This document shows positions 6,011 to 10,239 of a DNA stretch of 10,239 nt, in pieces (position 1 is the stretch's first letter; each line of letters begins with the position of its first letter). The DNA comes from Clostridium sp. AM34-11AC (GTDB taxonomy: Bacteria; Bacillota; Clostridia; Lachnospirales; Lachnospiraceae). Location: positions 1 to 10,239 of the forward strand of contig NZ_QWGL01000054.1 of assembly GCF_003435375.1 (NCBI RefSeq), in the 5' to 3' direction. The notes beneath the pieces were generated by a model. It worked only from the letters and a program-made list of their open reading frames with translations. It had not been told where the DNA came from and did no database searches. A program made the translations under genes and the position numbers.

Positions 6011-7141
6011 TTAATCCTCCTGTTTAAATTCGTTATTGGCGTTTGTTACGTTCATTGCCGGACGCTTGTCCGTTACCGGAACTAAGTTCGGCTTACCCTG
6101 GGGCTTTACGATGAGGTCACCCAGGATCTGGTCAAATTGTTTCTTACCCATCAGTTTCTGCATCTCCGTCATGGTGATAAGGCTCTGACGGTAGATGTCA
6201 GTATAGCCGTGGTCTTTGGCTGCCTGTGCGACCAGTTCTTCATCCTTGTACTTGCGGACGGATCTGCCTTCGACAACCTTGAACCCGTTCCATTCCTTTC
6301 CGTGGTTGACTGCTGCATCAGTGGCATAAGCCAAGATGCCATCTGCCCACTTGGTAAGGTCAGGAAGGATGGTCAGCACTTCTTCGATTTCAGAATCCGC
6401 AAGAAGCGGCGGCATCTTGAACTCCTGCCGTGCAAGACGAAGTTTTTCTTCTGCCCTTGCTCTGCAGCGGACTGCTGCCTTACAGAACTGACACCATTCG
6501 CCGGGGTGATATTCACCCTCACCGTTTAAGGCCATCTGTGCCTTCGGCTTCAGCTCGTTCTCTGCCCATGCTTTCAGTTCATCTACCGGGATAGTCCAGT
6601 TCTGGACATTCTCCCTGCGAGGCTGAAAGATGTGCATCGTAACTTCCTTGATGTCATACAGGCTATCAAAGAGGTTCAGCGCACCGATGGAATAACACAT
6701 CAGCTGTGTATTCTGTTCGGCATCCACCAGGACTCCCAGTCCGTATTTGAAATCAATAATTTGCAGAGTATTATCCGATACGATAATGCAGTCTGCCGTG
6801 CCATAGCCGTCCGGAACATATTCCGAAAAGTCTACTTTCTGCTCAATCAGCACCATCGGGTCTTTGCAGGTCTGCTTTGCAACTTCAAGCTGCTCCAGCA
6901 CATAATCCACATAACTATCGGTGTACTCCTGCATCTCGTCACTATCGTAATCGGAGACAGGTCTTTTGCTTCTTCTGCGGAGTGCTTTCTTTAACTTGTG
7001 TTCGCAAAATTCATGGGCAGCAGTTCCTTCTTCAGCGGCTGAACTGCTGCCACCCGGAAACTCGGATTCGAGCATCGCACTTGGTGTACAGTTCAGCCAG
7101 CGGTGTGAACCAGAAGGAGAAAGGAAAGCGTGTTTACTCAT
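6011..7141 (-). CDS. DUF2800 RecB/Cas4-like PD-(D/E)xK nuclease
   Basis: Protein of 376 residues beginning MSKHAFLSPSGSHRWLNCTPS. The fold signature is complete: EEGTAAHEFCEHKL (Glu38, His43), GTADCIIV (Asp117), IIDFKYG (Asp130, Lys132) and Q146LMCY150, the QxxxY motif of RecB-type exonucleases. Cys46 plus Cys217-x2-Cys220-x5-Cys226 (WCQFCKAAVRC) match the four-cysteine [4Fe-4S] layout of Cas4/AddB-type nucleases. The family (PF10926) is a standard phage early gene next to DUF2815, probably processing DNA ends for recombination with that ssDNA-binding partner. The C-terminal 120 residues (KYKDEELVAQAAKDHGYTD...) are a family-specific extension. Start 7141 uses GGAGGTG about 8 bases upstream; the gene overlaps the preceding one by 8 bases. 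Intact. Confidence 0.93.
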   Translation of the reverse strand: MSKHAFLSPSGSHRWLNCTPSAMLESEFPGGSSSAAEEGTAAHEFCEHKLKKALRRRSKRPVSDYDSDEMQEYTDSYVDYVLEQLEVAKQTCKDPMVLIEQKVDFSEYVPDGYGTADCIIVSDNTLQIIDFKYGLGVLVDAEQNTQLMCYSIGALNLFDSLYDIKEVTMHIFQPRRENVQNWTIPVDELKAWAENELKPKAQMALNGEGEYHPGEWCQFCKAAVRCRARAEEKLRLARQEFKMPPLLADSEIEEVLTILPDLTKWADGILAYATDAAVNHGKEWNGFKVVEGRSVRKYKDEELVAQAAKDHGYTDIYRQSLITMTEMQKLMGKKQFDQILGDLIVKPQGKPNLVPVTDKRPAMNVTNANNEFKQED

Positions 7142-7472
7142 TTCCAAGCACCTCCGCTTCTGCAAGAAGTGCCTTGTACTGTGCAGAGTCAATATCCGAC
7201 AGCTTGGTGCCGCCGTATTTTGTGATGAGTTCTCTCACCTCGGCAGTCATACCAGCCTGGATCTTCTGACCCAGAACCGCACGGACATCTTCCAAGGTTA
7301 CTTCTTTCTCGACAGGGAGTGCCTTTACTTCCTGTGCATCAATAACCTTGGCATCGGCTTCCACTACAGTTGCATCTTTGTAGGTATCTGCGATTGCCTC
7401 GAACACATCAGCCAGAGAGCGGATGATTCTCACCGCATCAAGAAATAAGTTGTACTTCTGATTGTTAGTCAC
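7134..7472 (-). CDS. Small phage early protein, often mislabelled 'rrp5'
   Basis: Protein of 112 residues starting with GTG at 7472 behind an excellent GGAGGT site. The N-terminal half is helical (YNLFLDAVRIIRSLADVFEAIADTYK), then a low-complexity linker rich in Val/Asp/Glu, and a C-terminal helix-turn-helix-like unit TLEDVRAVLGQKIQAGMTAEVRELITKYGGTKLSDI. Clostridial phage proteins with this last unit are frequently annotated 'rRNA biogenesis protein rrp5', which is a transfer error and not supported here. It overlaps the upstream gene by 8 bases and the downstream nuclease gene by 8 bases, so it belongs to the same operon. A regulatory or DNA-binding accessory role is a guess. Confidence 0.8.
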   Translation of the reverse strand: MTNNQKYNLFLDAVRIIRSLADVFEAIADTYKDATVVEADAKVIDAQEVKALPVEKEVTLEDVRAVLGQKIQAGMTAEVRELITKYGGTKLSDIDSAQYKALLAEAEVLGNE

Positions 7473-7668
7473 GGTCCTTACCTCCTTCCTTCAGTTCTCG
7501 GATCTCGACAGTCTGCACCGTGTCACCGGGGGACAGGACAAGGACATTGACATGCTGTCCAAAGAGGAAGTCGAGCAGACGCTTTCGGATCTGCACCGTA
7601 CCGCTTCTTACTGCCGGGGTCGGTGTAACGCCGGGTTTTGCAATGTTGATACATACTTTGTGTTTCAT
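7465..7668 (-). CDS. Small phage protein of unknown function
   Basis: Protein of 67 residues, MKHKVCINIAKPGVTPTPAV..., with a core RSGTVQIRKRLLDFLFG and a C-terminal strand VLVLSPGDTVQTVEIREL. The pattern of strands and one basic helix is shared with other short, uncharacterised early proteins of Firmicute prophages as I recall; function unknown. Start 7668 uses AAAGGAG upstream; the in-frame region further upstream reads through the TPsiC-arm-like element and is not coding. Its TAA overlaps the GTG start of the next gene (GTGACTAA), arguing for coupled translation. Confidence 0.75.
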   Translation of the reverse strand: MKHKVCINIAKPGVTPTPAVRSGTVQIRKRLLDFLFGQHVNVLVLSPGDTVQTVEIRELKEGGKDRD

Positions 7669-7713
7669 TGCATTGGCTCCTTTCCGAGGGTCTCTTGTTG
7701 TATCCCTCTGTCC

Positions 7714-7745
7714 ATATGCGAAAGAAGCGGGGGAATCGAACCCCC
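7714..7745 (-). repeat. TPsiC-arm-like 32-bp element, copy A
   Basis: On the minus strand GGGGG-TTCGATT-CCCCC (7745-7729) is a textbook T arm: 5-bp stem, 7-base loop with the TTCGATT consensus, followed by GCTTCTTTCGCATAT. No matching 5' acceptor strand, D arm or anticodon arm lies upstream; that DNA is the end of the sigma-like gene. A short GAGGG/CCCTC stem and the ribosome site of the next gene follow, the same order as at copy B (3180-3211). Confidence 0.8.
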
Positions 7746-7750
7746 ATTTC

Positions 7751-8239
7751 TTAGATTTTTTTCGCAAGGTTTGCGAAGATCTTTTTCAGGCGGTTACGGA
7801 TAGCCGCCTCAGACACACCTTCTTCCGCTGCAATATCCACGTTGGACAAGTTGCGATAGAACTTTTTGTAGATGGTTTCCTTTTGAAGGTCGGTCAAAGT
7901 TGTGAGTGCTGCCTTGAGCCTATCCAGCTTGTCCGAATGCTCCTGCTCATTGATGGAGGCAAGCATCTGCTCCAATGGGTCTGCAGCTGTGTCGCATAAG
8001 TAAGGGTTGCGGTCATCCGCATCTTCACCTTCGCCATCGGAGTATGCCTGGTAATGAACCGGACAGTGATAATCCTCGCGGCGGTCAGCATCAAGCTGCT
8101 CATCATCCATTGCGTGAAGCTGTGAAATAATGGTGGTGTTCTCTCCGTTTTCTCCCGGCGTGATTACGCACTTGCTACCATCATCAAAGTAATAGATGTA
8201 ATTTGTACGGTTGTCTTCCGCTGTCTTGAATTTCCTCAT
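7751..8239 (-). CDS. Sigma-70 region 4-like phage protein
   Basis: Protein of 162 residues from Met 8239 (MRKFKTAEDNRTNYIYYF). The N-terminal 100 residues are acidic and carry no sigma region 2 (DDGSKCVITPGENGENTT, DADRREDYHCPVHYQAYSDGEGEDADD). Residues about 104-162 form a helix-turn-helix of the sigma region 4 type: LKAALTTLTDLQKETIYKKFYR, NLSNVDIAAEEGVSEAAIRNRLKKIF. Phage proteins of this kind are thought to act as transcription regulators of the element's own promoters. It is the first gene of the leftward operon. The ribosome site is poor (AGGG within GGCAGGGAT) and lies in a hairpin, which suggests regulated translation. The stop is directly followed by TPsiC-like copy A. Confidence 0.85.
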   Translation of the reverse strand: MRKFKTAEDNRTNYIYYFDDGSKCVITPGENGENTTIISQLHAMDDEQLDADRREDYHCPVHYQAYSDGEGEDADDRNPYLCDTAADPLEQMLASINEQEHSDKLDRLKAALTTLTDLQKETIYKKFYRNLSNVDIAAEEGVSEAAIRNRLKKIFANLAKKI

Positions 8240-8247
8240 TTGAAATC

Positions 8248-8277
8248 CCTGCCTTTCTTTTCCGCCCGAAAGGCAGG
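8248..8277 (-). promoter_or_regulatory. Hairpin covering the sigma-like gene's ribosome site
   Basis: Perfect 10-bp inverted repeat on the minus strand, CCTGCCTTTC (8277-8268) with GAAAGGCAGG (8257-8248), 10-base loop. The 3' arm contains the only purine-rich ribosome-site candidate before ATG 8239. A competing partner CCCTGCC (8285-8279) precedes it, so two alternative stems are possible. Confidence 0.6.
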
Positions 8278-8289
8278 CGGCAGGGACAC

Positions 8290-8323
8290 AAAAAGAGCCG
8301 ATGTGATGGTACACACCGACTCT
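8290..8323 (-). terminator. Rho-independent terminator in the sigma-like gene leader
   Basis: Minus strand AGAGTCGGTGTG (8323-8312) pairs with CACATCGGCTCT (8305-8294), 12 bp with two G-T pairs, 6-base loop, ending in five Ts. It stands 50 bases before the start of the first operon gene. It therefore ends an upstream leftward transcript or works as an attenuator for the phage operon. Confidence 0.75.
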
Positions 8324-8368
8324 GATACCGAAAATGGGCACGGCAAAGCACGGTGGGTACATCTTTGG

Positions 8369-8440
8369 TCAGTCCACGGCTATACCGTGAATTTGACTCT
8401 TGATGTATCCCGCCGCCTTAAGGTCGACCACTTCGGGCAT
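8369..8440 (-). CDS. Possible 23-residue leader peptide
   Basis: ATG 8440 to TGA 8369 reads MPEVVDLKAAGYIKSQIHG followed by IAVD. The amino-acid pattern looks protein-like and it lies just upstream of the leader terminator (8290-8323), but there is no Shine-Dalgarno sequence before it. It may be the remnant of a larger deleted phage gene or a true leader peptide. Low certainty. Confidence 0.25.
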   Translation of the reverse strand: MPEVVDLKAAGYIKSQIHGIAVD

Positions 8441-8499
8441 TGGAATAATTGTTATTTATCGTGGCTATTGCCTTCCGACACTTTAATTTTATCTGTAAG

Positions 8500-8640
8500 A
8501 CTCGGAAAACCCGAATCTCGGCGAGTTACAAGTAAAACACGCAAAAAATCCCTGTCTACCATACATTTCTGTGTTTTACGAAATGCAGAAGACAGGGATT
8601 TAGGGACTTGTAGGTGTCAAATCGTAACTCGTCAAGTTAC
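8500..8640. repeat. Cluster of interleaved inverted repeats (non-coding)
   Basis: Three perfect inverted repeats interleave: CGAGTTAC 8522-8529 with GTAACTCG 8624-8631; GTAAAACAC 8532-8540 with GTGTTTTAC 8571-8579; AAATCCCTGTCT 8546-8557 with AGACAGGGATTT 8590-8601. The last two cross each other (pseudoknot topology). Extra local stems are CATTTC/GAAATG (8564-8569, 8580-8585) and GTAACT/AGTTAC (8624-8629, 8635-8640). No convincing gene lies in 8240-8764, and this cluster is the main content of its right half, at the border between phage remnant and R-M operon. Confidence 0.75.
8543..8601 (-). terminator. Terminator-like stem on the minus strand
   Basis: Read leftward, the 12-bp stem AAATCCCTGTCT/AGACAGGGATTT (8601-8590 with 8557-8546) ends in six Ts (8548-8543, three of them paired). 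It could end a short leftward RNA beginning in the AT-rich DNA near 8660. The 32-base loop is long for a terminator. Confidence 0.4.
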
Positions 8641-8693
8641 GAAAATTTTTGCAATTCTATAGGTAATCTAAATTATACATATAAATGTTTACA

Positions 8694-8716
8694 CAAATGT
8701 AATTTCAAATGTAATT
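8694..8716. promoter_or_regulatory. Tandem 11-bp direct repeat, likely operator
   Basis: CAAATGTAATT occurs at 8694-8704 and 8706-8716, a 12-base period just over one helical turn, overlapping the probable -35 region of the antitoxin-hsd promoter. The placement fits an autoregulatory or phage repressor site. Confidence 0.5.
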
Positions 8717-8731
8717 ACTTTATGCTATACT
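8703..8731 (+). promoter_or_regulatory. Probable sigma-A promoter of the antitoxin-hsd operon
   Basis: -10 candidate TATACT (8726-8731) with a weak -35 TTTCAA (8703-8708) at 17-base spacing. The transcript would begin about 8738 and reach the AGGAGGG ribosome site at 8752-8758. The same TTTCAA reads TTGAAA on the other strand, so a divergent leftward promoter may overlap. Confidence 0.5.
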
Positions 8732-8764
8732 ATAAAATAGCGATAAGTGTAAGGAGGGCAAACA

Positions 8765-8974
8765 ATGTCTGAAACAAAGAAAAGCATTACTCCAATGGAG
8801 CATTACAATATGTCAGATTTCCTTCGTGGTCAGTCTTCACGAATTATTACCACCATATCAGAAGAGGACAAAGCAGGATTTGTCCTGAAAAACGGTAAGC
8901 CTATGGCGGTTATTATTTCAAACGAAAGATATAAACGACTGCTACAGGCTGGTATCGATATTAATGAATATTAA
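8765..8974 (+). CDS. Phd/YefM-family antitoxin-like protein
   Basis: Protein of 69 residues: MSETKKSITPMEHYNMSDFL, GQSSRIITTISEEDKAGFVLKNGKPMAVIISNERYKRLLQAG. The strand 'FVLKNGKPMAVIIS...YKRL' is the Phd/YefM DNA-binding fold; these proteins repress their own operon and, with a toxin, neutralise it through the C-terminal tail. Here the C-terminal tail is very short (IDINEY) and no toxin gene follows; instead hsdM begins 19 bases later. It is therefore probably a transcription regulator of the R-M operon, a context known in Firmicutes. The start at 8765 has a strong AGGAGGG site 6 bases upstream, and tandem operator-like repeats lie before it. Confidence 0.85.
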   Translation: MSETKKSITPMEHYNMSDFLRGQSSRIITTISEEDKAGFVLKNGKPMAVIISNERYKRLLQAGIDINEY

Positions 8975-8993
8975 TCCGGAGGAACCAGATATT

Positions 8994-10239
8994 ATGGCTA
9001 AAGCAAAAATTACAGAAGTTATGATGGACGACAAGACTATTGATGCGTCCAAAGAAATAGCAATGGTATTTTCTATTGCGAACACATTAAGAGGTCCTTA
9101 CAAGCCGGACAAGTATAAGGACGTTATCATTCCGATGACCATTCTACGCCGCTTGGAGTGTGCCTTGGCATCTACTAAAAAAACTGTTGTTGATACCTAT
9201 AAGAAAAACCCCAAGGCTCCTGCGCAGTTACTCTGCAAGAAGTCAGGTTACCAATTCTACAACACTTGTGAATATGATTTGAAGAAGTTGCTAACAGAAG
9301 CACCTGCTATCGTAGAGAATCTGACTTTTTATATTGAGTCATTCTCTCCTAACGTGCAGGCAATTTTTGAAGAATTAAAATTCAAAGAAGAAATCAAAAA
9401 CCTTGATAAAAACAACCGCTTACTTGGCGTTGTTAAGAAATTCTCTGAACTGGACTTAGACCCTGGAAGAGTCGATAACCTAAAGATGGGTTATATGTTC
9501 GAGGAAATCATCCGCAGATTCTCTGAAAATGCATCTGCAGGTGACCACTACACTCCTCGTGAAGTTATCCGTCTTCTGACAAGCATTTTGCTTGCTGAAG
9601 GATGCAGTGACATTTTCAGCGAAGGTCGTGAAGTTACCGTATTGGATATGGCCTGCGGTACAGGTGGTATGCTTGCTACCGCACACGATTTTATTGTTCG
9701 TATGAATCCTGATGCCAATGTTCGTCTGTTCGGACAGGAAAACAGCCCTGAATCCCACGCTATCTGTCTTGCAGATATGTTGATTAAAAACCAGGCTGCT
9801 GAAAACATCCGCTTTGCTGACACTATGAAAGAGGACTGTTTTGAAGACACCGATATGCGTTTTGTCATCGCCAATCCGCCTTTTGGCGAATCCTGGGGTG
9901 GCAAAGATGCCGGAGATGGTGTTGAAAAAGCTGTCCGTAAAGAACATAAAAAAGGAAAAGACGGCAGATTCCCTGCAGGTCTCCCTGCAACCGGAGATAT
10001 GCAGTTACTCTTCATGCAACACGCCGTTGCAAAAATGCAGAAAAAAGTAGGCCGTGCAGCTATTATCACAAACGGCTCTCCTCTTTTCTCCGGAAACACA
10101 ACCAGTGGCGAAAGCCAGATCAGAAGATATCTGCTTGAGAATGACTTGGTAGAAGCTATCATCGGACTACCTTCACAGTTGTTCTACAACACTGACATTC
10201 ACGACAAACGCATGAATGATTGTCTACCACCAATTCTGT
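8994..10239 (+). CDS. hsdM: Type I restriction-modification methyltransferase HsdM, partial
   Basis: N6-adenine methyltransferase subunit of a type I R-M complex; it methylates host DNA at the site set by HsdS and is needed for restriction by HsdR. Start ATG 8994 has GGAGGA 10 bases upstream. The helical HsdM N-terminal domain (SIANTLRGPYKPDKYKDVI, TILRRLECAL) precedes the catalytic domain: DHYTPREVIRLL, S-adenosylmethionine motif I DMACGTGGML (Asp218) and the catalytic NPPF (294-297) in IANPPFGESWGG. GRAAIITNGSPLFSG and IGLPSQLFYNTDI follow as expected. After Ile402 (10199) the family sequence (usually -P/-A.YIW.L) is replaced by HDKRMNDCLPPIL in an open frame, and no other frame restores it. 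The gene also runs off the window, so hsdS and hsdR are not seen. Confidence 0.93.
   Translation, partial: MAKAKITEVMMDDKTIDASKEIAMVFSIANTLRGPYKPDKYKDVIIPMTILRRLECALASTKKTVVDTYKKNPKAPAQLLCKKSGYQFYNTCEYDLKKLLTEAPAIVENLTFYIESFSPNVQAIFEELKFKEEIKNLDKNNRLLGVVKKFSELDLDPGRVDNLKMGYMFEEIIRRFSENASAGDHYTPREVIRLLTSILLAEGCSDIFSEGREVTVLDMACGTGGMLATAHDFIVRMNPDANVRLFGQENSPESHAICLADMLIKNQAAENIRFADTMKEDCFEDTDMRFVIANPPFGESWGGKDAGDGVEKAVRKEHKKGKDGRFPAGLPATGDMQLLFMQHAVAKMQKKVGRAAIITNGSPLFSGNTTSGESQIRRYLLENDLVEAIIGLPSQLFYNTDIHDKRMNDCLPPIL

Larger units (their letters stand above)
1096..8500 (-). mobile_element. Internally deleted prophage remnant
   Basis: All recognised genes run leftward in clostridial prophage early-module order: sigma-like, small genes, DUF2800, DUF2815, polymerase, antirepressor, DUF4406. 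The order then jumps to a tail-like fragment and a recombinase end, with a terminator as the last landmark. Primase/helicase, packaging, head, lysis and repressor genes are absent. The left edge is placed at the terminator; the right edge is uncertain, somewhere between about 8440 and 8690. I could not find a shared attachment core between the two edges by eye. Confidence 0.7.

Noticed and set aside
5365..6027. Plus-strand open frame of 220 codons
   Set aside because: It is the antisense shadow of DUF2815, which has family motifs, a good ribosome site and operon context.
7700..7775. A complete tRNA gene on the minus strand ending at the T arm at 7729-7745
   Set aside because: The T arm is perfect, but there is no 5' acceptor strand pairing with GCTTCTT, and no D arm or anticodon arm at the proper distance; that DNA codes for the end of the sigma-like protein.
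8240..8662. A 140-codon plus-strand open frame covering the leader and repeat cluster
   Set aside because: No ribosome site, no domain-like sequence, and it overlaps a terminator, hairpins and inverted repeats that explain the region better.
987..8700. Direct-repeat attachment core flanking the prophage
   Set aside because: Comparing 1000-1140 with 8440-8700 by eye gave only short AT-rich matches such as ACGAAAA, not a credible core.
1..10239. CRISPR array, rRNA genes or retron-like RNA with reverse transcriptase
   Set aside because: No regularly spaced repeats, rRNA-like sequence or reverse transcriptase motifs were seen on either strand.

Overview
The window looks like a low- to mid-GC Firmicute of the class Clostridia, probably a gut Lachnospiraceae-type genome. 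Shine-Dalgarno sites are strong (AGGAGG-like). The central gene set (AntA/KilAC antirepressor, family A phage polymerase, DUF2815, DUF2800, an 'rrp5'-like small protein, a sigma-like protein) is the early module commonly found in clostridial prophages. The flanks appear more AT-rich than the centre. No taxonomic marker gene is present, so the assignment is inference.

Layout. (1) 1-~436: one end of an IS200/IS605-family element, transposase on the minus strand and running off the window. Its end has landed inside a GHKL-type ATPase gene (997->404) and truncated it to the N-terminal ATP-binding domain. (2) ~1096-~8500: a degraded prophage (or related element), transcribed leftward. From upstream to downstream it carries a structured leader, a sigma-70 region-4-like protein, two small phage genes with 8-nt overlaps, a RecB/Cas4-like nuclease (DUF2800), a ssDNA-binding protein (DUF2815), a small membrane protein, a DNA polymerase I with three in-frame stops, an AntA/KilAC antirepressor and a DUF4406 protein. 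DUF4406 is broken and joined directly to a frameshifted fragment that looks like a tail protein. That fragment is joined to the last ~45 codons of what resembles a serine recombinase, and a terminator follows. The late genes, lysis genes and most of the recombinase are missing, so this is an internally deleted, non-mobile remnant whose replication polymerase is also dead. (3) ~8500-8760: a non-coding interval full of interleaved inverted repeats, then a plus-strand promoter with a tandem 11-bp direct repeat. (4) 8765-10239: a Phd/YefM-like antitoxin protein followed at once by hsdM of a type I restriction-modification system. HsdM stops resembling its family at about 10,200, some 40 bases before the window ends.

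How it fits together. The prophage remnant sits between two defence-type genes (a GHKL ATPase and a type I R-M operon), consistent with a defence island hit repeatedly by mobile DNA. The most notable signals are not new enzymes but structured DNA/RNA: a 32-bp TPsiC-arm-like element occurring twice in front of phage genes, a three-way-junction palindromic insertion inside the DUF4406 reading frame, a pseudoknot-topology repeat cluster at the prophage/R-M border, an IS200 leader that can mask its own ribosome-binding site, and an orphan antitoxin at the head of the hsd operon.
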